From the NCBI GenBank assembly GCA_041486365.1, contig JBGPLH010000174.1:1-7022 (forward strand): a stretch of 7,022 nt of DNA. Direction: 5' to 3'. Shown here in pieces: positions 1-7,022 of the stretch. Position numbers and translations under genes: made by a program. This stretch comes from JBGPLH01 sp041486365 [NCBI: Thermodesulfobacteriota bacterium]. Lineage in GTDB: Bacteria > JAUYMQ01. Every line of letters begins with the position of its first letter. Within the stretch, counting starts at the first letter, position 1. The notes beneath the pieces were generated by a model, which searched no databases, was not told where the DNA came from, and saw nothing but the letters and a program-made list of their open reading frames with translations.

Positions 1-650
1 TCCACCTCGACTACGTCCGGTCTCCCCTTCCGTTGAGGAACGGGCGCGGCGCGCGCCCCCCGGCGTTCGGCACGACCGCCGCGGCCATCGGACGCTTCCG
101 GAAGGAGACGGGACGTGTCGGTCCACCCCGCGAGATCGCCGGCGGTGATCGCGCCGCCTTCGAGGCGTGGCGCCGCGATCGGCTGACGGATCTCCTGCGC
201 GGACTGCGGCGGGTGCTCGAGAGCGCGCGGCCGGGGATTGTCCTCTCGGCCGCGGTGATGCCCGAGCCCGGGGAGGCCGCGCGGCGCGCGGGGCAGGACT
301 GGCCCCGGTGGACGGAGGAAGGGATACTCGATCTCGTCGTGCCGATGGACTACGCCACGGACATCGTCGCCTTCGACCGTGCGGGCCGCGCCTGTGTCGC
401 GAGGCGGGGAAAGGCCCTGATGCTGATCGGCGTCGGCGCATGGCGCATGGGCGGAAACGCAGGCGCCATCGCCTCGCGCGTCCAGCGCGCGACGGACCTC
501 GGTGCGGACGGGGCCGTGCTCTTCTCCCACGACAACCTCGCGGCGCGGCGCAATGTGTTCGGGAGGCTCGGCGATCTGCTTCGAGCCGAGGGGATCGCGG
601 GACGGGACGCCGCCCCGGAAGGCGGCGGGACGGCAAAGGGAGCCCGGTGA
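1..650 (+). CDS. GHL10/DUF187 glycoside-hydrolase-like protein, 3' part only
   Basis: The reading frame is already open at the window edge (first full codon at base 3) and ends at TGA 648-650, so the true start and the N-terminal part lie upstream. The first visible residues, HLDYVR, match the conserved strand of the GHL10 / DUF187 family (COG1649, YngK-like), usually seen as hLDYiRYP; here Ser-Pro follows the Arg. Further family features are an RFRKETGR helix, a WRRDRLTDLLRGLR helix, LSAAVMPEP, a DWPRWTEEGILDLVVPMDY segment, and a final GADGAVLFSHDNL strand typical of the end of a TIM barrel. Members are thought to act on carbohydrates, often at the cell surface, but the substrate is unknown; any signal peptide would be outside the window. 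A TTG at 33 opens the longest in-window candidate frame but lies inside the domain and is not the start. The tail after the barrel (EGGGTAKGAR) is low-complexity. The gene converges on the next one with 4 bases between. Family assignment is fairly sure; the specific activity is unknown. Confidence 0.85.
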   Translation, partial: HLDYVRSPLPLRNGRGARPPAFGTTAAAIGRFRKETGRVGPPREIAGGDRAAFEAWRRDRLTDLLRGLRRVLESARPGIVLSAAVMPEPGEAARRAGQDWPRWTEEGILDLVVPMDYATDIVAFDRAGRACVARRGKALMLIGVGAWRMGGNAGAIASRVQRATDLGADGAVLFSHDNLAARRNVFGRLGDLLRAEGIAGRDAAPEGGGTAKGAR

Positions 651-654
651 TCGC

Positions 655-1245
655 TCAGCGGGGCGGCGGCACGTAGCACATCTCGCGGGCGACGGCTTCC
701 CGCGCGTCCTCTCCGCAGAGGGTCCCCACCAGGTGCAGCGCCAGATCGATCCCGCAGGCGACGCCGCCCGACGTGAGCAGGTCGCCCCCGTCCAGCACGC
801 GCTCCTCTCGCACGCGCACGCCCGGCCAGGCGCGCAGCGCGTCGAGGAGCCGTGGATGCGTCGTCGCGTCGCGGCCCGCGAGCAGCCCCGCCTCAGCCAG
901 CAGGAACGCCCCCGTGCAAACGGAGGCGAAGCGCTCCGTGATGGGCTTGCGCTCCCGCAGGAAGCGAATCGTGAGGGAGTCATTCATCGCCTCCCGTCTC
1001 CCCTTCCCTCCGGGGATGACGAGCAGATCCAGATCGGGCGCGTCGCCCAAGGGGACGTCCGCACGGAGCCGGAGGCCGTGGTTGCCCCGAAGCGGATCCA
1101 TGGAACGGGCGATCGCGTGAAGCTCCGCGGCGCCGGGGCGGAGCTCCGCCAGCGTTCCGAAGACCTCCCAGGGCCCCGCGACGTCCATTTCCTCGACGCC
1201 CTCGTAGAGCAGGAAGCCGATCTTGATCCGGGGCAGCTCGCTCAT
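655..1245 (-). CDS. DJ-1/PfpI family protein, isonitrile hydratase (InhA)-like
   Basis: A 196-residue single-domain protein of the DJ-1/PfpI (class I glutamine amidotransferase-like) superfamily. The N-terminus IGFLLYEGVEEMDVAGPWEV has the isonitrile-hydratase arrangement, with Asp21 where the InhA subgroup has its conserved Asp. LLVIPGG (74-80) is the oxyanion-side loop, and SVCTGAFLLAEAGLL carries the nucleophile-elbow Cys110, followed by ATTH (127-130). In Pseudomonas putida InhA the equivalent Cys and Asp are needed to hydrate isonitriles to N-substituted formamides. Other relatives are AraC-fused regulators or proteins of unknown role, so the substrate here is inferred only. There is no C-terminal HTH, so it is the stand-alone form, probably cytosolic. 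The ATG at 1245 is preferred because GAGGTG lies 6 bases upstream and the homology begins at once; a GTG at 1287 would add 14 unrelated residues. It is transcribed divergently from the dehydrogenase gene and is probably monocistronic. Confidence 0.9.
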   Translation of the reverse strand: MSELPRIKIGFLLYEGVEEMDVAGPWEVFGTLAELRPGAAELHAIARSMDPLRGNHGLRLRADVPLGDAPDLDLLVIPGGKGRREAMNDSLTIRFLRERKPITERFASVCTGAFLLAEAGLLAGRDATTHPRLLDALRAWPGVRVREERVLDGGDLLTSGGVACGIDLALHLVGTLCGEDAREAVAREMCYVPPPR

Positions 1246-1274
1246 GCTCTTCACCTCGTGCAGGGGGGATGCGC

Positions 1275-1303
1275 TTGACGATCCCACGACCCATGACTAG
1301 TCT
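1275..1303 (+). promoter_or_regulatory. Candidate sigma-70-type promoter for the short-chain dehydrogenase gene
   Basis: A TTGACG box (1275-1280; 5 of 6 matches to the -35 consensus) is followed after 17 bases by TAGTCT (1298-1303; 3 of 6 matches to the -10 consensus). This would start transcription near 1310, giving a leader of about 35 bases that contains the GGAG ribosome-binding site at 1337-1340. The -10 overlaps the 6-base palindrome ACTAGT (1296-1301), and a CACGTG palindrome lies at 1313-1318; either could be an operator, but nothing shows that they are. The 100-base gap also has to hold the promoter of the divergent DJ-1 gene, for which I see no convincing boxes. Spacing and -35 are good, the -10 is weak. 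Confidence 0.4.
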
Positions 1304-1345
1304 CGGACGGCGCACGTGAACGGTCGCGTTCGGAACGGAGAACCG

Positions 1346-2101
1346 ATGAAGCTCAAGGGAAGGAAGGCGCTCGTCACGGGAAGCTCCCGCGGGATCGGAC
1401 GCGGGATCGCCTTAGCACTCGCCCGCGAGGGGGCCGACGTGGCCGTCAACTACCGCAAGAACGCGGAGGAGGCCGGGAAGACCGTCCGCGAGATCGAATC
1501 GCTCGGGGGCGAGGCGATCGCGGTGCAGGCCGACGTGTGCGATTTCGGGGCCGTTCAGGCCATGGTGGACCGCGTGCTCGAGCGCTGGAAGCGCCTGGAC
1601 ATTGCGGTGGCCAACTCCGGCGTGGCCTCCCGTGTGGAACCCATCGCCGCCATGGATCCGTCGAACTGGAACCGCGTGATCGGGATCAACCTGACCGGCG
1701 TGTTCCACACGCTTCGCTGCGTCGCGCCGCCGATGATCGAGCAGCGCTCCGGCGTGATCCTCGCCGTCTCGAGCATCGGCGCCGACACCTGCCAGGAGGG
1801 CGGCGCTCCCTACCACGCGTCGAAGGCGGGCGTGAACGCGATGATCCGCGTGCTCGCGAAGGAGGTAGCCCCCTTCGGCGTGCGCGCGAATGTGGTCGCG
1901 CCGGGCCTCATCGCCACCGACATGGGCGACAAGCTGATCAAGTTCCACGGACAGGCGGTGGTGGCGGGGATTCCGCTCGGGCGCGTGGGGCAGCCCGAGG
2001 ATGTGGGGGCGCTCGCCGCGTTCCTCGCTTCCGACGACGCGGGCTGGATCACCGGGAAGATCTTTCGCGTCGACGGCGGGGCGTTCACGGCCGGAGGCTA
2101 G
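1346..2101 (+). CDS. Short-chain dehydrogenase/reductase, FabG-like
   Basis: A 251-residue classical SDR, the usual length for the family. The Rossmann nucleotide loop is TGSSRGIG (11-18). NYR at 35-37, after the second beta strand, has the Asn-x-Arg pattern usually linked to NADP(H) preference, and ADV (62-64) contacts the adenine. The catalytic residues are all present: Asn115 (INLTG), Ser143 (VSSIG), Tyr156 and Lys160 (YHASK). The usual NNAG motif reads ANSG (89-92), a mild variant. The C-terminus has PGLIATDM, then GRVGQPEDVGALAAFLASDDAGWITG and the closing RVDGG, all typical of 3-oxoacyl-ACP reductase-like SDRs. The fatty-acid reductase role is not established: no fab or acpP genes are nearby, and many relatives reduce other ketones or sugars. 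The ATG at 1346 is chosen because GGAG lies 5 bases upstream and the homology begins at residue 2; the frame also opens with GTG at 1316, without support. Stop is TAG 2099-2101. Likely a cytosolic enzyme expressed alone. Confidence 0.93.
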   Translation: MKLKGRKALVTGSSRGIGRGIALALAREGADVAVNYRKNAEEAGKTVREIESLGGEAIAVQADVCDFGAVQAMVDRVLERWKRLDIAVANSGVASRVEPIAAMDPSNWNRVIGINLTGVFHTLRCVAPPMIEQRSGVILAVSSIGADTCQEGGAPYHASKAGVNAMIRVLAKEVAPFGVRANVVAPGLIATDMGDKLIKFHGQAVVAGIPLGRVGQPEDVGALAAFLASDDAGWITGKIFRVDGGAFTAGG

Positions 2102-2116
2102 GCGCCCGACGGGCGC
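2102..2116. terminator. Short GC hairpin between convergent genes, possible bidirectional terminator
   Basis: GCGCCC (2102-2107) and GGGCGC (2111-2116) form a perfect 6-base-pair stem around a GAC loop. It starts on the base after the dehydrogenase stop codon and ends 3 bases before the stop codon of the convergent CoA-binding gene. No T-run follows on either strand, so it is not a standard intrinsic terminator. In a GC-rich genome it could be a pause site, a 3'-end stabiliser or chance. Confidence 0.35.
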
Positions 2117-2119
2117 GGC

Positions 2120-2542
2120 TCACCGCAGCAGCCGTGCATGCTCGATCTTGATGCACAGGTCCTGCACGACGGTGCGTCCGGCCGCCCGGGCCCGCGCCGC
2201 CGCTTCCTCGTTCACGATCCCGAGCTGGAGCCAGATGAGCGGCGCTTCGATCCGGAGCGCGTCGCCCATCAGCTCCGGCACCGCCTCCGCGCGGCGGAAC
2301 ACGTCGATGATGTCCACCCCGCGTCCGATCTCCGGGAGCGACGCGAAGCAGCGCTCCCCGAGGACCGATCTCCCCGCGAGCGCTGGATTCACCGGGATGA
2401 TCCGGTAGCCCGCCGACTTCAGATACGCGGCCACTCCGTGGCTGGGGCGGTCGGGGCGATCCGAGATGCCCACCACGGCGATTGTCCTGGCGCGGGACAG
2501 CGCATGTCGAATCGCGGCGTCGCCGGGGTTGGGCGTCGTCAT
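2120..2542 (-). CDS. CoA-binding domain protein, YccU type
   Basis: A 140-residue protein made of one Rossmann-like CoA-binding domain (CoA_binding_2 family, E. coli YccU type), the same fold as the nucleotide-binding part of succinyl-CoA synthetase alpha subunits. Visible family signatures are TIAVVGISDRPDRPSH (20-35) with the Gly-rich loop, GYRIIPVNP (45-53), LGERCFASL, VDIIDVFRR (76-84), IWLQLGIVNEEA (103-114) and the terminal CIKIEHARL with Cys130. Nothing is missing against the family, and the length is normal. CoA binding is inferred from the family; the physiological role of these proteins is unknown. The ATG at 2540-2542 is the obvious start, but no clear Shine-Dalgarno sequence precedes it. 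The stop codon of the upstream small gene lies 9 bases away on the same strand, so the two probably share a transcript and this gene may depend on translational coupling. The stop is TGA (2120-2122). Confidence 0.9.
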   Translation of the reverse strand: MTTPNPGDAAIRHALSRARTIAVVGISDRPDRPSHGVAAYLKSAGYRIIPVNPALAGRSVLGERCFASLPEIGRGVDIIDVFRRAEAVPELMGDALRIEAPLIWLQLGIVNEEAAARARAAGRTVVQDLCIKIEHARLLR

Positions 2543-2551
2543 CGGGAATGT

Positions 2552-2851
2552 CTACCGGCCCGCCGGGGGAAGCTCCCTGCGCCGGGAGGCGCGGGGGGAA
2601 AACACCTTGGTCTCCTTCCCCTCGTGCAGGCGCACGCCGAAGAAGTAGCAGCACTGGTAGTGGTCGAGGTCGTTGTTGAAGACGCGTTTCTTTCCGTCGT
2701 TCCACACGATTCGGGCGAACGCGCTGCCGCCGGGGAGCGTGCTGGTGATCAGCTCCACCACATGCCCGACGCCCCAGGCGCGGTAGCGCATGTGATAGAC
2801 CGTGTCTCCCGCCCGCAGGAAGAGACGCTTGGGCTCGTCGATCGGCGCCAC
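2552..2851 (-). CDS. Small DUF3553-like protein (SH3-like domain)
   Basis: A 99-residue protein. The N-terminal half, RAGDTVYHMRYRAWGVGHVVELI (13-35), has the pattern of small beta-barrel (SH3/tudor-like) domains such as DUF3553 and the C-terminal tail of UvrD/PcrA helicases: a hydrophobic 'gD.V.H' strand, then WGvGhV. It continues with ARIVWNDGKKRVFNNDLDHYQCCYFFGVR (46-74), where adjacent cysteines 67-68 and the aromatic YFFG look like the best-conserved part. Residues 75-99 are basic and Pro-rich with no recognised fold. The function is unknown; DNA, RNA or RNA-polymerase binding is only a guess from the fold. The only usable start is GTG at 2851: an in-frame TGA lies 27 bases upstream, and a weak GAAGAG sits 7 bases before it. 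It is the first gene of a likely two-gene minus-strand operon with the CoA-binding gene and is divergent from queA. The coding call is firmer than the family name. Confidence 0.75.
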   Translation of the reverse strand: MAPIDEPKRLFLRAGDTVYHMRYRAWGVGHVVELITSTLPGGSAFARIVWNDGKKRVFNNDLDHYQCCYFFGVRLHEGKETKVFSPRASRRRELPPAGR

Positions 2852-2883
2852 GTCGAAACTCTTCGGAACGTTCTTTCACGCAG

Positions 2884-2898
2884 CCGGCGTTCAGCCGG
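2884..2898. repeat. Small inverted repeat in the leader of the minus-strand operon
   Basis: CCGGC (2884-2888) and GCCGG (2894-2898) form a 5-base-pair stem around a GTTCA loop. The same stretch holds a direct repeat CAGCCGG (2881-2887 and 2892-2898) and runs into a CCGGA tandem (2896-2908). If the minus-strand promoter at 2914-2922 is real, the hairpin lies in the 5' untranslated leader, about 30 bases before the GTG start. It could be a regulator site or mRNA structure; in DNA this rich in GC, chance is also possible. Confidence 0.3.
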
Positions 2899-2913
2899 AC
2901 CGGACCGGGCCTG

Positions 2914-2922
2914 AGCATAACA
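2914..2922 (-). promoter_or_regulatory. Candidate extended -10 promoter for the DUF3553-like / CoA-binding operon
   Basis: Read on the minus strand this is TGTTATGCT, a TGn extension followed by TATGCT (4 of 6 matches to TATAAT). No good -35 box is found 16-18 bases upstream, as expected for an extended -10 promoter. Transcription would start near 2907 and give a leader of about 55 bases before the GTG at 2851. It is one of the few A/T-rich spots in the region. Confidence 0.35.
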
Positions 2923-2946
2923 GAGGACCAGCGGCCGTGCTATCCT
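2917..2946 (+). promoter_or_regulatory. Candidate promoter for the queA-tgt-mazG-tldD cluster
   Basis: TATCCT (2941-2946; 4 of 6 matches to TATAAT) is preceded by TGC, so TGCTATCCT makes an extended -10. ATAACA (2917-2922; 4 of 6 matches to TTGACA) lies 18 bases upstream as a possible -35. The predicted first transcribed base, about 2952-2954, is only 2-4 bases before the TTG start of queA, so the message would be nearly leaderless. The -35 shares bases with the minus-strand -10 candidate (2914-2922), so the two divergent promoters might compete for polymerase. Confidence 0.35.
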
Positions 2947-2955
2947 TTCGGTCCC

Positions 2956-4007
2956 TTGAAGCCCGCTGATTTCCATTACGATCTCCCCGTCGGCCGCATC
3001 GCGCAGCGCCCCTGCCGTCCGCGCGACGCGGCACGGCTGCTCGTGCTGCCTCTCGCGCCGGAGGGATCCCCCCGGCATGCGACCTTCGGCGATCTGCCCG
3101 ACCGCCTTCTGCCCGGCGATCTGCTCGTGATGAACGACACACGCGTGGTCGCTGCACGCGTACGCGGATGGAAGACGGCCACGGGCGGGCGGATCGAGAT
3201 CCTGATCCTCGAGGAAGATTCGCATCGCCGCTTCCGGGTGCTGGCGCGGGGGCTCGGGCGCGCACCGGTCGGAACGAAGCTCGCCTTTGCCGCGCCGGAC
3301 GCGTCAGGCGAGGAGGCACTCGCGGCGGAAATCGTCGCGCGGCACGATGACGGCACGCTCCTGCTTGCCTTCGAGGGGCCCAGTGCGGAGGATCCGACGC
3401 GGCTGGGCGAGATGCCGATCCCGCCCTACATCCGCGGCGGGCGGGCGGACGCGAGCGACGTGGAAGACTACCAGACCTGCTTCGCCGATCGGCCGGGCGC
3501 GGTGGCCGCGCCCACGGCGGGGCTGCACTTCACGCCGCGACTGCTGGACCGCCTCGATGCCCGCGGGGTCCTGCGCGCGCGCGTCACTCTCCACGTGGGC
3601 TGGGGGACCTTCGAGCCCCTCCCGGAGGAGGTGGATCTGACAGGGGCGCGCCTGCACGCGGAACGCTTCGAGGTGACGCAGGATGCCGCGGGGGCCGTGA
3701 ACGCCGCGCGCGCGGAAGGACGGCGCGTGATCGCCGTCGGGACGACGAGCGCCCGCGTACTCGAGAGCGCCGCGACGCCGGAGGGCCGGATCGTGCCCGG
3801 CCCGGGGACGACCGATCTCTTCATCCGCCCCGGCCACCGCTTCCGGGCGCTCGACGGCCTGCTCACGAACTTCCACCTGCCGCGATCGAGTCTCCTCGTG
3901 CTGGTCTGCGCCCTCGCCGGGCGCGAGCGCGTGCTCGGCGCCTACCGCGATGCGGTCCGCCTGGCCTACCGCTTCCACAGCTACGGCGACGCGATGCTGA
4001 TCCTCTG

Positions 4008-4008
<1 letters not shown>
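2956..4008 (+). CDS. queA: S-adenosylmethionine:tRNA ribosyltransferase-isomerase
   Basis: QueA moves and isomerises the ribosyl group of S-adenosylmethionine onto 7-aminomethyl-7-deazaguanine (preQ1) already inserted at position 34 of tRNA, giving epoxyqueuosine, the penultimate step of queuosine synthesis. The 350 residues match the family's usual length (E. coli 356). Visible signatures in order: DFHYDLPVGRIAQRP (5-19), the invariant MNDTRVVAARV (59-69), GGRIEILILEE, MPIPPYIR, YQTCFADRPGAVAAPTAGLHFT, HVGWGTFEPL, HAERFEV, VGTTSARVLE, TDLFIRPGHRFRALDGLLTNFHLPRSSLL, and the C-terminal YRFHSYGDAMLIL. The start is TTG at 2956: the protein then begins MKPADFHYDLP, exactly where the family begins, and no ATG or GTG is available. 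No Shine-Dalgarno sequence is visible; the start sits about 10 bases after a candidate -10 box. It is first in the rightward cluster, 48 bases before tgt, the enzyme acting one step earlier. Stop TGA 4006-4008. Cytosolic and monomeric in known members. Confidence 0.97.
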
Positions 4009-5602
<1,594 letters not shown>

Positions 5603-5606
<4 letters not shown>

Positions 5607-7022
5607 CTGATCCCGCGGGCACCACGGCGCCCCGTGCCCATGAGCGGGCCGACGAGGCCATCGAGGAGGCGCGCCGCGCGGGCGCCGCCTACGCCGATGC
5701 GCGTGTGGTCGAGCGGTCGCGGCGGCGGCTCCACGTCAAGAACGGTGTCGTCGCCGAAGTGAGCGAGGAGGAGGACGCCGGCATCGCGGTGCGTGCCCTG
5801 GCGGGCGGCGCGTGGGGTTTCGCGGCGACGCCTGATCTCACGCCGGAAGGCATCACGCGGGCTGTCCGGGCGGCCGTGGCGCAGGCGCGGCTCTCCGGAA
5901 GGGCCGGCATCGTGCCCGTCCGTCTCGCGCCGGAGCGCCCGCACATCGACGCATGGGCGACGCCGATCAACATCGATCCCTGGAGCGTTCCCCTCTCCGA
6001 GCAGGTCGACCTGCTGCTGCGCACGGACGCGGCGATGCGCGCAGTACCCGGTGTCTCCATCACGGAGGCGACGCTCCGCTTCGATGGCACGCGACAGCGC
6101 TTCGCCTCCACCGAGGGGGCCCGGATCGACCAGCGGATCATCCACACGGGCGCGGGCTGCGAGGCGCGCGCCTGTCGCGACGGCGTGATCACCCGCCGAT
6201 CCTGGCCCAATGCCGCCGGCGGGCAGCACGCCTCCCGCGGGTACGAGCTGGCGCTCGAGCTCGATCTCCCGGGCAACGCCCCGCGCATCGCGGAGGAAGC
6301 GGTAGCGCTTCTCGACGCCCCGCCCTGCCCTTCCGGCGAGATGGACGTGATCCTCGGCGGCGCGATGCTCGCGCTTCAGATCCACGAGTCGATCGGACAT
6401 CCCACCGAGCTCGACCGGATCCTCGGCTGGGAGGCCGTGGTCGCGGGGACCAGCTACCTGGAGCCGGAATCGATCGGCACTTTCCGGATGGGCGCCCCGA
6501 TTATCGACGTGGTGGCCGACGCGCGGCTCGAGCACGGCCCGGGCGTGGGCACCTTCGCCTATGACGACGAGGGGGTCCCCGCGCAGCGGATCGATCTGGT
6601 GCGGGCAGGCATCGTGACGGGATCGATGTCGGGCCGGGAGAGCGCCGCCCGGGCGGGCGTCGCACGCTCCGGCGGGACCATGCGCGCGGAAGGATGGAAC
6701 CGCTTCCCGCTGGTGCGCATGACGAACGTGAGCCTGCTGCCCCGCGAAGGCCGCCTCGCGGATCTCGTCGCCGACACGCGCGACGGGCTCCTGCTCGACG
6801 TCGACTACTCCTGGTCGATCGACGACAAGCGCCTGAACTTCCAGTTCGGCACGGAGATCGGCTGGCGGATCCGGAAGGGAAAGCTCGCCGAGCGGGTGAG
6901 CGGCGCGACCTACGGCGGGATCACGCCGGTCTTCTGGGCTTCCTGCGATGCCATCTGCGGGCCGGAGGAGTGGACGCTCTGGGGAGTCGCCGACTGCGGC
7001 AAGGGGCACCCGATGCAGAGCA
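5603..7022 (+). CDS. tldD: TldD family metalloprotease, 3' end cut by the window
   Basis: The frame runs from GTG 5603 to the last base with no stop: 473 codons, close to the length of E. coli TldD (481), so probably only a short C-terminal piece is missing. TldD is the catalytic subunit of the TldD/TldE (PmbA) zinc protease that trims unfolded peptides and, in E. coli, acts on microcin B17 precursor and CcdA antitoxin. The zinc motif HExxxH is HESIGH, with His261, Glu262 and His266; the later conserved Cys is Cys465 in DCGKGHPMQ. Other family blocks are RSWPNAAGGQ, PPCPSGEMDVILGG, HGPGVGTFAYDDEGVPAQR, SGGTMRAEGWNRFPLVRMTNVSLLP, YSWSIDDKRLNFQFGTEIGW and a CGPEEWTLWG segment. GTG 5603 overlaps the mazG stop (GTGA, 5603-5606), and GGAG lies 8 bases upstream, so translation is likely coupled. 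A tldE/pmbA partner would be expected nearby, probably just downstream. Cytosolic. The family is certain; the native substrate is unknown. Confidence 0.95.

Noticed and set aside
33-650. TTG at 33 as the start of the first gene
   Set aside because: The frame is open to the window edge and the upstream codons encode the conserved HLDYVR motif, so the gene begins before the window.
502-1278. 258-residue plus-strand frame
   Set aside because: Overlaps the end of the GHL10-like gene out of frame and runs antisense to the DJ-1 gene; no recognisable sequence.
2085-2918. 277-residue minus-strand frame spanning two small genes
   Set aside because: It is a different frame over the CoA-binding and DUF3553-like genes, whose own frames show clear conserved motifs; this one shows none.
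5953-6564. 203-residue plus-strand frame
   Set aside because: Out-of-frame shadow inside tldD, composed mostly of Arg, Ala, Gly and Asp.

Overview
The window is GC-rich (about 70% by eye, with G/C favoured at third codon positions) and densely packed with bacterial genes on both strands. The proteins look like an ordinary bacterial chromosome, probably of a GC-rich Gram-negative lineage. A candidate phylum such as Eisenbacteria, or Gemmatimonadota, Acidobacteriota or a deltaproteobacterial group, would all fit, but nothing seen here fixes the taxon. There is no rRNA, tRNA, CRISPR array, insertion sequence or phage gene.

Layout, left to right. (1) At 1-650 is the 3' part of a GHL10/DUF187 glycoside-hydrolase-like gene (+). 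It converges, with only 4 bases between, on (2) a DJ-1/PfpI-family gene resembling isonitrile hydratase (655-1245, -). (3) A 100-base divergent intergenic region separates this from a FabG-like short-chain dehydrogenase (1346-2101, +). (4) After a small GC hairpin, two minus-strand genes converge on it: a YccU-type CoA-binding protein (2120-2542) and, upstream of that, a small DUF3553-like protein (2552-2851). (5) A 104-base divergent region holds back-to-back extended -10 promoter candidates. (6) A rightward cluster fills the rest: queA (2956-4008), tgt (4057-5202), a single-domain mazG (5199-5606) and tldD (5603 to beyond the window end).

The rightward cluster is the functional core. Tgt swaps guanine-34 of GUN-anticodon tRNAs for preQ1, and QueA then builds epoxyqueuosine from the inserted base using S-adenosylmethionine, so the two genes encode consecutive steps of queuosine synthesis. 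They are followed through 4-base ATGA and GTGA stop/start overlaps by a nucleotide pyrophosphohydrolase and a TldD metalloprotease. That arrangement implies coupled translation of tgt, mazG and tldD.

No wholly new system is visible. The points most worth a second look are the two TTG starts sharing a GGTCCCTT leader, the possibly near-leaderless queA start, the repeat-and-hairpin arrangement between queA and tgt, and the little-studied small DUF3553-like protein. The tldD gene has no stop in the window; its reading frame is open to the last base.
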